This document shows, piece after piece, positions 23,075 through 35,432 of a DNA stretch of 64,000 nucleotides; the first letter of the stretch is position 1; each line of letters begins with the position of its first letter. The stretch spans positions 62,001-126,000 of the forward strand of contig CAJNYU010003045.1 in assembly GCA_905331475.1 (NCBI GenBank), written 5' to 3'. Under the pieces are notes generated by a model. It ran no database searches. It worked only from the letters and a program-made list of their open reading frames with translations, and was not told where the DNA came from. The DNA is from Rotaria socialis. Its lineage: Eukaryota; Rotifera; Eurotatoria; Philodinida; Philodinidae. Both the position numbers and the translations under genes were made by a program.

Positions 23075-23946
23075 CAGGGTTGCCACCTCTTCCGCTTTTT
23101 TCCGCTTTTTCATATAAAAGACTTCTGTTGTTTAATTGAAAACTTAACCATGCAAGAAACTAGATAACGTGACGTTAGACGAAAATTTCTTGGAAAATAA
23201 TTTTCTAACGTATAATTCTATACAACTCTTGAAAAATTTTCGCTTCACATGATAGATTTTTCAATAAATTTTTCTATTGAAACACATGTCGTGTTTATTT
23301 TGGCCTCCACTATGAAATACATTCCCCTGGATTTGAAATGCCAGTGAAGAAAAGAAAATTTCTTTCAAGTTCTTATTCATTTGTTAATATAATAGATGAA
23401 AGCATAGCCACATTCGACAGCTGAATGTAAAGAACAACATTATCCTCTTAGACTTGTAAAAAGCGAGCTTTATTTTTTGGATTGCACGTTTTTCGGGTCA
23501 ATGTTTTAATTTGTGCCAAAAAAGAACCGCCTTCGGTGGTATATTCTCTGCGAAAAATAGTGAACTGACAGTCGCAATACGGCCATTTCACTGTCACAAA
23601 ACGAACATTTTTTGGGACGATACAAACATTTTCCCTGTATGGCACTTTTAGAAAAGATGAGTAGAAAAAGAATTGACAGAAAATATATATTTATTTTTGG
23701 ACCGGAAATCGTTTATCTTTTCTTCTTGGAGTTTCAGGCCAGGTACGCCCTGATATTTTTTATGAGTTGTCTATTATGTTGTGGAACTGCGAACAAAGTA
23801 GTACTATGAGCAATAAAACAAGGTTACTTAAACTCTTGGAAATGTGAAAGGTCAGCAAAAAGCAGCTTTCCGTTTTTTTTTCCGTTATTTCCCGCTCTTT
23901 TTGATCAAACTTTCCGCTTTTCTGACCTGATGAGGTGGCAACCCTG
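23075..23946. mobile_element. Non-autonomous hAT-type transposon, 872 bp
   Basis: Ends are inverted copies: CAGGGTTGCCACCTC on the left, and its reverse complement closing the right end (GAGGTGGCAACCCTG). CAGGG-type termini are typical of hAT elements. The element is flanked by a perfect 8-bp target-site duplication, ATTATAAC at 23067-23074 and 23947-23954, the length diagnostic of hAT transposition. Beyond the terminal 15 bp both subterminal regions carry Tccgctttt-like motifs. At 872 bp it is too short for a transposase, and no long frame is present. A 65-residue minus-strand frame at 23448-23645 has a Tyr-Cys-x-Cys-x-Phe string faintly like a BED zinc finger, too weak to call. An internally deleted copy mobilised by an autonomous relative elsewhere is the likely explanation. 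Confidence 0.9.
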
Positions 23947-24011
23947 ATTATAACCCATGTCGTCGAAGCGCCTAAGTTTTGATGATGCATCGCGATTTTG
24001 ATAAATGTTAA

Positions 24012-24145
24012 CGATTAATTGCGATTGATCGACAATTTTTTGAGTAACACCGATCTATTAAGATTAATCACCGATTTTTCAAGTAATATAAATGTATTGC
24101 GATTAATCGTCGATTTCTTAAGTGGTGCAGATGTATCGCCATTAA
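24012..24145. repeat. Degenerate tandem repeat, unit about 39 bp
   Basis: Three neighbouring segments begin GATTAATC or a close variant, and continue with a CGATTTTTcAAGTaat-like run and a GTATcGC-like end (near 24022, 24061 and 24100). Copies are about 39 bp apart with several substitutions. Non-coding; no function suggested. Confidence 0.45.
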
Positions 24146-25556
24146 ATCGTTGACTATTTTGAAATTTGTGATTGGTCGAAACTAACTGCGAATATTAAGA
24201 TATTTTCACCAAAAACATATTTTTAAGTTTTATAGCATACTAGAAGACAATTATCTAACTCATTGATTCTTGATTTATTAGCTTAGATAAACAAAATGAT
24301 GAACTTGTTAATTTCTTCTTGTTTAGTCGAACTGTATCATATTAAATTACGTAATCTATTACAATGATTGGCTTATATCACCAATCGTTGATTAGTTTCA
24401 ACAGAGATTTGTATTGCTTCCTATACAAATGAAGATTGGTTTTCGATCGTTATAATTACATAGGCAGCTTCTTTCAGTCATCCCAACTAATTGAAGAATA
24501 TTTTAAAACATTCGTGTAATCAGTTAACAGAGAAGACAAGTATTCTCAGCTTTTTCCCCTTCTCTTTCATATAAATTTTCACTTCAGGAGAAACCTTTTT
24601 TCGTCCGTAGAAATTTATTGATTACTCTTCTGTTGTAATTTACTCTATATTAAAAACCAGATACAAAAACAAATCACATCGGTTGAATTAGATCCGATTT
24701 GGTCTGATTGCGTTCGAAAAGGGGTAGCTGTGGAAAATGTTTCGAGAGTGAAAGTCAGTCTTTTATCATCCACACCTATCCTTACGTTATTTTTTTCATT
24801 TATTTCGTTTTTAAGTTACTCATGTAAACGCCATAGTCAATAGATCCAGTATATTATTAAAAACATCTATTTTAATAAAGTAATGAAACGTATCTTCGTT
24901 TTAAAAATAACTAGGAGATGTCAATTTCTTCTCATGTTTTAATTTGTTAAATATAGAATATAAAAAATATTCATGTTTAAAGATGGATATAAATCACATT
25001 TATTTTGTTTTAAGTTAAATAATTTTGTGATAATACGTATTTTAATGAAATTCAGTTAGAAATATTTTTTATATAAATTAAATATGAATTGCTATCATTC
25101 AAATTTGCTTTTACATGCAAATTATCAAAATAAATAGTTTATATTTATTTTAAAGTTACAGGAAAATTACATCCCTAGTTTTTATTCTCAGTAGCATTTT
25201 CGTGGTTGTAACAAAGTTTGTTGAATACACTTAAAGAATTCAACAATCTCATATATACGTAAGTATAGTACAGTTGTATATTTCATGATTCCAAAATACA
25301 AGTTCATGTGGTGGAATCTGCTCTACGACAATAAAAAAAACGAGTTGGTACGCACTTACGTTAGTAAGATCAAGACATTATCAGTCGCTCTCAGGAAACT
25401 CAAGCGGATAAGGAAGATACGCGTTCTGTAGATATCAAAAGTCTTGAAAACACTTACTTTTTGTACCTTTTTTCATGAGAAATCTAAGTTGATTACGCAA
25501 CCGTAAATTAGCCTCAAACTCTCTTAAAAATTGAAAACAAAATCGGCAATTTGAAC

Positions 25557-25612
25557 GATTATATCGCGATAAGATCTCACGATACGTCGCCCTAATATCC
25601 CGCGATATAATC
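25557..25612. repeat. Short inverted repeat, 12-bp arms
   Basis: GATTATATCGCG at 25557-25568 is the exact reverse complement of 25601-25612, with a 32-bp loop. It lies in non-coding DNA. It could be chance in this AT-rich region, although the CG-containing arms make that less likely. Confidence 0.5.
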
Positions 25613-26737
25613 ATCGATTTTTTTAGCGATTTTGAGGACATGGGAATAATCTCATATAGCAGAACATTATGACATCTGATAAAACTGTTTTGTACATTTA
25701 TAATTGATCTAATAGTGAGTTATACAGTTGTAAGCCAAATTTTCCTTATTTGAAGTGGCATTCCAGTTTCACGACTCGAAGTATCCGAACAAAATATGTA
25801 TATTCTAAGACTTGTTGATATCTTACATAATTGAGATTTTGGTTATTCTTAAACATATTAGATATTCTCACAAGAAAAAAGTCGAGGAAGGCAATCCTCC
25901 ACCTGAATCCTGACGCTGTTTTCAGTATACTCTGATTTGATGTGACTGTAGCAAAGAAAAACAGGTTGGTTTATAATCCCGATTTGTTTGTGATAGTTGC
26001 GATCCTTAATTACATAGAGCATTCAATAACTATTCTGCCCATGAAGCAGGAACACTACTCCATTCAAAAGATGAAGATTTTCTCTAAGCTAATATAGACC
26101 GCATTGTAATCGGATGACCACCGAAAACAAGTATCGTATTGAAATACAAATTACGCAATCCAAGTTGGTAAGAAATTAAATAATAAAGTTACTCCAACGA
26201 AAAACTTTTTCTCACTTATATTCGGTATTGTGAAAAATTAGAATAGTTAAGATCCAATGGTTCATTTATCATGATTGACTAATAGAGTTACTACATTTCA
26301 AGGCACCTACAGAGACCATAGATTTGAAGAGTGAGCTAAACGAAAAGTATAGAATATAAAATAGAAGTCAATAAATCAGATGGAGACATGGAAAATATCT
26401 AGTTAGTCAAGTCCATTGATAATATAAAGATGGTAAGACATAATACAAAAGTCTATGGAATTCTCGAAACGATGACTTTATGAGTGTTTGTATTCACATA
26501 CTCTTGTCTATCATTTAGAATAATACTTTTCGAAGAATTATATTAATGATGAAGAAAAATAAGAAATGGTGCATGAAATATAAAATCAGAATTCTATATA
26601 CGATGAACAAAATGCACAGAAGGGAATGAAATAAATACCGTATGTGATATTCAACTGTGACAGAAAAGATGAAAATCACTATACAGAGAAACTATCTTCT
26701 CCAGTTTTTTGTGTGTAACACAAGAACATGCATATAT

Positions 26738-26904
26738 GTCAAACTTCTTGAAACTTGAATTCAATTGAAAATTGAAATTTCTAATTTTCAACTTTTAAAC
26801 CAATAGCATTCTGAAAAATTGTGGCTCACACATATATCGCTATGAGTTGAAAGTTAAAAATTGAAATTTTCTATTTTCAACTGAATTCAAGTTTCAACTT
26901 TGAC
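26738..26904. repeat. 167-bp imperfect palindrome (foldback, MITE-like)
   Basis: The left arm begins GTCAAACTT and continues through a GAATTCAATTGAAAATTG-like stretch. The right arm is its reverse complement with scattered mismatches and small indels, ending AAGTTTCAACTTTGAC. Arms are about 60-65 bp around a loop of about 40 bp. No target duplication was obvious. A transcript could fold into a long hairpin; it may also be a small foldback element. Confidence 0.6.
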
Positions 26905-27177
26905 ACTACTGGGAATCCCATGGGAATCCAATGAAAGTCCCAGGAATATTTAATTTAGATGTCTGAAAAATACTAGAGGGTGTGGATGTATGTCGTAGTC
27001 ATCGGTTCACCCACACCCAATCTTTAATGAATCATTACGACGTATCAAAGATGCATCGTTCTTGCCTGTAATAGAGAAACCTAATATAGAGTATAATGTA
27101 CAGTTTAAAAAAAAATGTCTTGAATCACAAAAATAAAGCGCGACATCACGTCAATATTTTCATATTTTGTTTATAAA

Positions 27178-28976
27178 ATGACTGAAATTGAAAACTATTA
27201 TAGTACAGATACATTGATTATTTTTGTGATACGTAATAGCTTTGCACGTATTATGATGTCTAGTTTACTTGTAGTTTGCTATGCGCGAACTATGTGTGAA
27301 AAACAACAGCTATGGGTCTTACCCAAATTTTGCTATATTGGTCTAGTGTTTCTTATTCTTGATTGGTGGATTATTCTATTAAAAGTTAATATTCATAGAA
27401 AATTAGTAGAATACTTTTGGATCAATACTGGTGTAGCAATATTTATCATATGTGAGTTATTAGAAGAAAAGAATTCGAGAAATCCTTATAACGTATAGTT
27501 TTAGTCACAATGCCGCCATTATGGATTTCACGTTATGGTTATTTTATACAATCTGTTAAAAATTTGAAAGTTCAAGCAAAACATGCAAATACTAATTTAG
27601 AATCTTATGTTAGTGAATGTTGGGATTTAAAAGAGAAAAAAGAACTTGATTTTATAGAATTTCGACGCACTGAATCACTTGAACAAGCACTATCAACCAT
27701 TAACAAGAATATTAGTGAATGTAATCAAAAAGATGAAATGAATGCTGGTAGTTGGTGTTCTTACGGTATATGTTTAATGAAACAAATGCCTGATGAAATG
27801 TTAGAACAAGTTGTTGTACTAAGTACTATTTGTGTGCGTTGGTGAGATAGATAGATAATTGAACGATTCCAAAAAGAAAAATAAAGTTTATTTGAAGGAT
27901 GATTACAGGTAACTTAGGTCTTGATCAACTTATTACTTATTTTATTTCAACAGCTTCAGATATTGTCGAGTAAATTTTACAGGAGTTAAAAATTTCAATT
28001 TTTTTATTTGAAGAAAAAACTATATGTAGTTTTGCGTCGACTATGGTTGGACAAAGTGAAGAACTAATTCAAGATAAAAATAAAGATATCATGAAAGCTA
28101 TCATTGGTATGTTTGAAAAAACAATATCTTCCTTCAAGATTTCATTCTATGAGACATTATCTATTAAATCTTGAATCGTATATCTTTGTTACGATAATTA
28201 ATCTCGTATTATAAGATTAAAATAAAAAAGTGCTCATGAGAATTCAATCTCTGTGCTAATTCAAAGATTGGATAGTCGTATGAAATTTCATTGATTTGAT
28301 CGTTTAGCGTTCGTCGTATCAAAGATATTTCAAGGAATTTTTATGTATCAGAGTTGTAAATTCTTAAATTTGACAGTTCGTTTGAAATCGAAAATTTATA
28401 ATCGTATAAGCAATGACCCCGGATTTCATGATATTCTTCGCTTTGTCTTTATACTAAACTCTCTGTTGAAATATTAGTAGTTTTGTTTTTAAATAATAAT
28501 TTTTTCTAGCTGCTTATTTCATATCTCTTTCGCAATTCAGTGTTAATCTATCCGGTAAACGAAAACATAATCATGCGTATGATTTAATAGTTTGGTCGAA
28601 GGCAAAAATTCGAGAACGACTCCTTATTATAATAGATTTATTGTGTAGTACAGAAATATGGGGTATTCTTGCACAAATGGCTACTGAAGATGGTCTTTTA
28701 CTTGGTTTACGTATTTTGACTGTAATTAAATTTAATGCAAGCACACTTGAAAATTTCTTCTTTGTTGTGAAAAATATTCTTACTATTGGCATTTTTACTT
28801 ATTATGCAGCAGCAATATCAGATTCCTATATTCAGCATCGTTATTTTTATCAACATTATTTCCGAAAACAATCTCAACAAAATGATCAAAAATTAGCATC
28901 TAAAAGATTAATAAAGAGGAACAGCATTCTGAAAGGATCTCAATCTGTTAAAAACGAATCAATCAATTTGATATAA
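27178..28976 (+). CDS. TMEM26: Transmembrane protein 26 (TMEM26) family
   Basis: Exons: 27178-27451, 27505-27841, 27898-27969, 28030-28106, 28510-28976, with continuous phases; 408 residues (human TMEM26 is somewhat shorter, about 370). Conserved blocks run in family order: an N-terminal group of hydrophobic spans, Pro-Pro-Leu-Trp-Ile after the Phe-Trp-containing span, Arg-Trp-x-x-x-Gly ... Asp-Gln-Leu, then Thr-Ala-Ser-Asp-Ile-Val-Asp-Phe (family: Thr-Ala-Ala-Asp-Ile-Leu-Glu-Phe), Leu-Ser-Gln-Phe, Glu-Ile-Trp-Gly-Ile ... Gln-Met/Asp-Gly, and a C-terminal Lys-Asn-Ile/Phe membrane span followed by a basic tail. It is expected to be a multi-pass membrane protein; its molecular function is poorly known. 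The start is the first ATG, in AT-rich leader sequence. The exon 3/4 junction was chosen because it restores the Asp-Ile-Val-Asp-Phe motif. A candidate poly(A) signal follows at 29076. Confidence 0.85.
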
Positions 28977-29848
28977 ATACTGTTATCTATGCATCGCATA
29001 CGTACTGATTTCATCCAAATCATTATAAAAGTATTTGTCGAATTCGAGTTTTAATAATTCTCCTTTTTTCAACAAAATAAAAGTCCCTGCTAAGTTTGTA
29101 AATCTTATTTACAAACTATTGGAAATGAAATAAGAATGTGGAATAAAGCTCGCGTAAACTGTTCAGTAGTGTATTCAGTTTTAGTTTTTTCCATTTTCAA
29201 CGGTTGTAAATCCAAAGCTTCTCAGTCGAATTCAATAAAAATATTAGCGATCGTAGATTCACATCATTTTTTTCAACTTATGTTAAACCGCTTAGTTTTC
29301 TCAAACATCTTTGAACTTAAGATGATGCCAATAAAAATTCTAGTTCATTTATCAAAATATTCTAAAATATTAGACGGACCAGTATCGTCAATTCAGATGT
29401 ATGCAACTCGAGAGGTAAATGACCAAACTCCTTCATAAATTATTCACGTGCTTTGTTCTCAATAGATCTGTTCGATTGATAGTTATGAAAGTATTTTATA
29501 GAACCGAAAAAAATAATGTTTTTGATCGAAATACTATTATTGGTGATTTTGCATTCGTTCAATGACTAATTGTAATTCATTATATGATGACTATTTCTTC
29601 TGTTCTCATTTTATTTTCAACTAAATATCGAAGAACAAATAATAGTTTTATTAAATAAATGAAAATTCTTTAGAAAATAAAATTTTTGTTGCCGAGAAAA
29701 TTGATGGAAAATAAGAGAAAAGAGAAAATGACATGTTCAATTACTGGAAGCGTTTCATTCATTGGTGTTACTTTATAAAGTAAAAAGTGTCCAAGAACAA
29801 AAACGTTTCCTATAACAGTTGTTCAACGGGAATCATCGAGCATCACAG
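28977..29848. other. Short intergenic stretch after TMEM26
   Basis: Holds the TMEM26 3' end and the upstream part of the next gene. A 100-residue open frame at 29136-29438 has no recognisable domain, no splice-linked partner and ordinary AT-rich composition, so it is not called. Confidence 0.45.
29076..29081 (+). terminator. Candidate poly(A) signal AATAAA
   Basis: Hexamer 100 nt after the TMEM26 stop. Position is reasonable for its 3' end. Confidence 0.45.
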
Positions 29849-32800
29849 ATGTTATATATTCAACAATATCAACATCATCGCCAAGATTTTTTAAGACAAT
29901 ATCAACGTCGCCATACATTAGCCCATCAAAACTTTTCACTTTGTAGTAATGAATATAATGAAAAGTTTCCAAAAATATCTCGACCAAAAACTTCAAGTAT
30001 TTCTTATTCACATAATAAAACATTTGTTTTTCTATCTGGAATAGCATCATTAGAAATGGTTAGTAAAACACAATTTTATTTTCCAGCACAATAGATACTT
30101 TATGACAAGTGTTGTTTTTCGTTCTTCGCTTTGTTTATATAGTTGTAAAAAGGTGAGCATTTGATTTGGTTAACAACGAGGTCAGAATAGACCATCTAAC
30201 AAAACATGCACGTGTTACAATGCAAAGAGAAAAGAAAATTCAAAAGCGAATGTAATAAAACATTGTTTTGCCAGAGGAGTCGGTCCTGTTTATTTAACAG
30301 AACGAACAGCCTATCACGACGAACATTAAGCCATTGAAAAGTGACTAAAAACATATTTGATAGACAAATAGTTCACATGTATTTCTCTATGAGTGAGTAG
30401 CAGAAACATCCCTTTTTTAACTCCTGCTGAGCCTGCAATTAATATTCAATAGAAATCTCTTTGGTCTTACTGTTCGAGTAATGTTGATATGAGTTATAAG
30501 ATGGAGCATATATATTGTTTGTTTCAATATTGCTGTTATACAGTAGGCATCATTTTGTTTTACGTGTTTCTTCTTCTGTTTAGAAATCCACGACTGAGAA
30601 CCGACAAAAAACAGGCTTAACAAGAGAAAATAAAGATTCAATGAAAACTGTAAGTCTAAATCATCATCGTGTGTTCATGATGAATCAATAAGATATTTCG
30701 TCGGTTGATTTTTTTCTTAAAACAAGATGAATACGTCTATGACATTAAAAGCGTTTTATTCTGACCGAATGAATTCTTCCAGCAAAGAAAGCATCGATTC
30801 CCCGCTGATTATATAACGTTTGAATAAGAAAAATAAAGGAAATTGAAAAAGCCAGAAGCAGATACGAAAGTTTTTGACAATAGAAAAAAGACGTTGTTAG
30901 AACGGTCTCTACAGGATTTACATGTGACACAAGATATTTGACTCGATCTTATTTTAATGACCTATCGTTTTACTTACTACTCCGGAAATGCATTTAGGAA
31001 GCAGTTTATTCTCTTCAACACTAGTTTTAACAAACTTCGGCTCTATTCAAGAACGAATGTTCGAGCATATAGTTTTGATTGCTGTTTTTTTTTGGCTTCG
31101 AACTGAACTTGGATCAGAAATGAATTATAGAGAAAAATGTATTATATTTTAACGTATCTTCGTGTTACGATTAAAAACAAAATGAAAGTTGTTTTTAGTT
31201 TGTTTACGCTCTGCAATAGAATAACAAACTTTCCCTCTTGTAATTTAATGTTGCGTACATTTAAAAGATATTTTTCGATGTCGAAACAGAAGAAGTCATT
31301 CTTATGTGTATGAGAAAACGAATACGCAGTCTAGTTAAAAGAAAAAGAAAAGCAATTACATGTTATTTATATTGTAAATTAAAAACAATTATTTCCGTGT
31401 TTTGCACCTAATAACAAACAAAGTAGCAGTTTATTGTAGCTTAAAATTGGAGTTTGAAGGGAAAATTTTGCAACATTCGTATTAAACCTGCAACAAGGAA
31501 ATTTTCATGTTTACATCTTTTTACACAAAGAAAACCTGCACACGTTGCTTTATAGGTGCTTCATTTTACACATGCCTATTTGAATTATTTCAACTATCAA
31601 GTAGTAAAATAGAAAGAGAATTGAAAAAAAACATTACTCTTCTATCAACAATACAAAATTTACTATGAGCATACAGAACTTTTACTTAAAAATCATTCAA
31701 GCTCTTTGATGTTTCTTTTGTCCTTTCCTACTTTCAACTTTATGTGTCACAATTGCATAAAGATTTTTCGCATGATTCAGACGTTGACGGTTTATTTGAC
31801 TAGAGTGAGCTTCGGTAAGAATGGTTAAACTTTGCATTTCACGGATAACAAACCACGAGTATGATGTATTGAGCTCATAGATTTGTCCCCGGAAATTAAG
31901 GCCACCACAATAGTGTTATCGTGGATAGAATTTTTAATGCGCATTGAACTGCGTCGTTTACAGCTCAAAACAAACGGAACTTTTCTCAGATTATTTTTAC
32001 AAGAGAACAACGTCGTCAGAAAGAAAAACAAAATAGGAAAACAAAAATATTTTTGTCGTACTCGTACATGTCGTAGGCTAGAGGAAATAAAGAACTTTTA
32101 CCTAACATAGAGCTGAAATAAAATCAGTTGAAGATGAAATAAAAATATTCTTTAGTGTGAATGCATGAAAAGAACCAAACCGATTTTCTCCTAGTCCATG
32201 TCATGATTGGTTTCAATTTGTTGATAGAGTTTCCATGGTAATCTTAGTTTCACGCTGTATAATTGAAATGTATTTCATGGCTTTACTTCAATGTTATCAA
32301 ATAAATAAGCAAGAGTTGCATGAACAATTGTTTGAGGAAAAAAAACTGTACTAAAATCTAACTATGAATTTGTTCTCAACTCATGATCCTATAGACAAAA
32401 CAAAAGGATATTCTATTGTGAAAATACTTATAGAAATCAAGTATGATAATAAATTTTCTTCGGCATTATGCAATAGAAAAAAGACATAATGAAAATTTTT
32501 TTTTTTTGTTACAAATCGAGTGAATTGATGCACATTCGATTTTCATAGATGTTGCTTCCTCGATAATTATAAATGCAAAAAATGTTGTAGAAGAAGAAAG
32601 AAATTCTTTTTATTATGCAGTAGTACTGATTAGTCTACTAAAGTTGTTATTCTATAATAATGACTTGTTGAAAACAATTTATAAGAAAGAACATTTTTCT
32701 CTTCTTACAGGCATACAGAGGTTCAATACCAAATTATGACAAAAAAATGCCAATGGAAACTACTGAAAAGTTCTCTGCCGTGTCTCGTCATCAAATGTCG

Positions 32801-35432
32801 AATAATTTGAATCGATTGGTCAAGTCCACAACGATAAGGTACGAAATTGCCGTATACTTATGCATATAAATATGTTTTTGTCTTTCCTATGAGGAACCAT
32901 ATCCCTAACTCTGCTTTCTTACATCCTCCAATACTTCCGGAATTTGATCGACCTACAACAGCTCCACTTATGTTCGAAAAAAATATCTCACGATCCGTAT
33001 CTGAACTGATAAAACCTTCAATGCCTTCCAGTTCATCGACACCATTACGAAATACAGGTTCAGCAGAGTCATTGGATAATCATGACGATTCGAGAGATTC
33101 ACGTTACTATCAATACACATCGGGAGTATTCAAAAATGAAAATCGTTCTGTGCGTGAACCTCAAATGGTTAGAAATAGTCATATGAGTGATACTAACAAT
33201 AGCAGCAATCGTAATAGTTTTTTCTATTCGTCTTTTGATACTAATTCACCTGGTAAATCAACTATAAATAATGATGACGAACCGAAAACACCTTATCGTA
33301 GCAATCAATGTCGAGTAAATCGTAATTATTTGATGAAAATGTTTTTTTTTATTTAATCTAATTTTAGACGAATGGTTTTCAACATATAGCAAATTTAGGT
33401 AGTTGGCAACGTAATACAAAAAATAAGCCAATAGTAATAGTAGAAAAACCCAGAGAAATACAATGTGATGAAGAAACTGCTGAAGATAGTGATCATCCAC
33501 CATCGAATTCGTCAAGAACAAATTATGAATATAAAAGTCCGTTTCCTGAAGAAAATGATCAAGCTATTTTGTTACAGACACAAAGTCAAGCACATATTAG
33601 TATTAACGAATGGAATTTGAAAGATTTCTATCGTGATAGTAAAACACAAGTTGAACCGGATACAAATACGAAACTAGTTTTTGAAAAATGTCTTAAATTA
33701 GCCAGGTAAAAGAAAGTCAATGCAAAAACTTTTTCAGGAGACGACGTTGATATAGACCCACATTTAAACTGATGCATTGACAAGGTTTTTAAGTTGGAAT
33801 TGAGAACAAAATGCCTTTCAATATTCTATCCATTTTTACTTATCTATCTGGAGTTAAATTGATGATTATGGCTGAGAATCTAAGTAGTGTGACACATATC
33901 CATAAGATATTAACGAGGGAAGGCCACCAACTGTTCAATCGCTTTTAGGTTGAAACTATTCGCATTCTGTAGCTCCCAACGAGTTATGGATACGCTGAAA
34001 ATATTTTGGGTGGATAGCTTGTTGTTATGAAAATAGTCCATTTGTACGGTATGGTTTTTTAGTGAGTGCCTGAACTCCCCCTCAGGAACCATGAAAAAAA
34101 TTGATTTTTCAGTTTCAACTTGAAAATTTACATAGAAGCATACCTTAACGAGAATAGTGTTTCGTGACCGTTTTAGACCATTCTACTATTCCTATCATTA
34201 CACACAGCTATTATGAAACTTTTATTTTACATCGTTTAAATAGGGTAGCAGATTTGATGAAACAAACAAATTCAATGACCAAAAACATTTACAAAACATT
34301 ATTCTTGTTGAGATCTATTTCTATGTGAAGTTTCAAGTCGAAATTCGAAAATCGATTATTTTCAAGGTTCCTGAGGGAGACTCCAGGTACTCACTAAAAA
34401 CCATACCTTTAAGATGGACTATTTTCATAACAACAAGCTATCCGCTCAAAATATTCTCAGCGTATCCGTAACTCCTTGGGAGCTACATAGTGTAAATAGT
34501 TTCAACGCAAAAGGGATTGAACAGTTGGTGACCCTTCCTGTAAGCTCAAAACTTAATACCATAAACCATGTAATGACGACTTTTTACAAGTCACTAACGG
34601 CTATTTGCTTCTAATCTGCTATTTAATAGCCTCGAAACTACTTTCTGGCCTGTTTTAAACTCTGAAATATATCCAGTATCCGTTGCAGAGAATATATATG
34701 CCATCATTTAATTTCACGCTGCGCCATAATCCGTACCTTAAGCTATTTCACCATAGCTGTCTGTTTGATTGAAATCATGCCGTTTTTTTAATTACTGCTC
34801 TATTTAGCCTTTTTCTGTTTTCTGAATTTTTTTCTTATGAGCATCTTTTAAATTCGATTATAATTATTCTTTGAAGGATGCAAGCTCATACAATTAAATG
34901 GGAGCAACGTCGTCGTCAAAATTTAATTATCTATAATCGCCTTCTTAAAAATGGTTCATTCGATAATAATACGATAAATTCTCATGGAGTTTTTCCATCA
35001 AAAAATAATAACGAAAAAGATATTCGAGATATAAATGAATTAAAACGTGAATTACGTTGTAATGAATGTAAACGATTAGCATGTCTGGGCAACTGCGCAC
35101 CTGGCAATGAATATCGTCAATATAAACGTTACACTCCGTTTTCACCATTGCCGAGTACACGTGAACAAATTCGTAATAAACTTAATTTGCGTACACAACG
35201 CTCGACCACAGATTTACGTCCTTGCTCAGTGCAACACACGATACGAGAAACAAAATTTAAATTCGAACCATCGAACTTCAACCCGATTGTTGTTCTACCT
35301 TTGTACGACAATGAATCTCAAACTAAACGTCCATCAAAAAAATCAGCGCATCGATATCTACCAACTAAGTCACTTCGTTCACAACGACGAGAAACATTAG
35401 CGCTTCTTGCAACACCGAAAGTTTCAACTTGA
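29849..35432 (+). CDS. Unrecognised 550-aa five-exon protein with Cys cluster
   Basis: Exons: 29849-30058, 32711-32838, 32894-33314, 33368-33705, 34877-35432; all junctions follow GT-AG and the phases fit, which supports a real gene. The ATG at 29849 follows a CAG, so an upstream exon is possible. The protein is hydrophilic and basic with Ser/Asn-rich stretches, and lacks a signal peptide or membrane spans. The most structured-looking parts are in exons 4-5: Trp-Asn-Leu-Lys-Asp-Phe-Tyr, a helical segment with Lys-Trp-Glu-Gln-Arg-Arg-Arg, and a Cys cluster Cys-x2-Cys-x4-Cys-x3-Cys that might bind a metal. Family not recognised. Intron 1 (2.65 kb) holds no evident element; intron 4 (1.17 kb) contains the foldback element at 33917-34538. 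A poly(A)-like AATAAA occurs at 35447, only 15 nt after the stop. Confidence 0.65.
33917..34538. mobile_element. 620-bp foldback element inside an intron
   Basis: Two arms of about 250 bp (about 33917-34170 and 34290-34538) are inverted copies with roughly 80-85 percent identity by eye, around an AT-rich loop of about 120 bp. The outer ends read GGGAAGGCCACCAACTG and its inverted partner. Both arms translate to a similar 40-residue peptide (minus strand on the left, plus strand on the right), but differences between them change residues as often as not, so selection for protein is not evident. Likely a foldback or long-TIR non-autonomous transposon. No clear target duplication was found. Sitting in intron 4 of the preceding gene, it would be transcribed as a long hairpin. 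Confidence 0.75.

Larger units (their letters stand above)
22699..27177. other. 4.5-kb stretch without host genes
   Basis: AT-rich DNA between the transglutaminase-like gene and TMEM26. It contains the hAT element (23075-23946), a degenerate tandem repeat near 24012-24145, a small inverted repeat at 25557-25612 and a 167-bp palindrome at 26738-26904. No exon of a conserved gene was recognised elsewhere in it. Confidence 0.55.

Noticed and set aside
23448..23645. Minus-strand frame in the hAT element resembling a BED zinc finger
   Set aside because: Only a Tyr-Cys-x-Cys-x-Phe string fits and the spacing of further ligands is wrong; kept as a remark, not a gene.
27970..27982. 13-nt GT...AG interval in TMEM26 as an intron
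   Set aside because: Far too short to splice and leads to a stop; the 60-nt intron 27970-28029 restores the family motif instead.
29136..29438. 100-codon plus-strand frame after TMEM26
   Set aside because: No domain, no phase-compatible partners and AT-typical composition; most likely chance.
33910..34614. Similar 60-66 residue peptides from both arms of the foldback element as a protein gene
   Set aside because: Differences between arms are mostly non-synonymous and the frames are short; similarity comes from the DNA inverted repeat.
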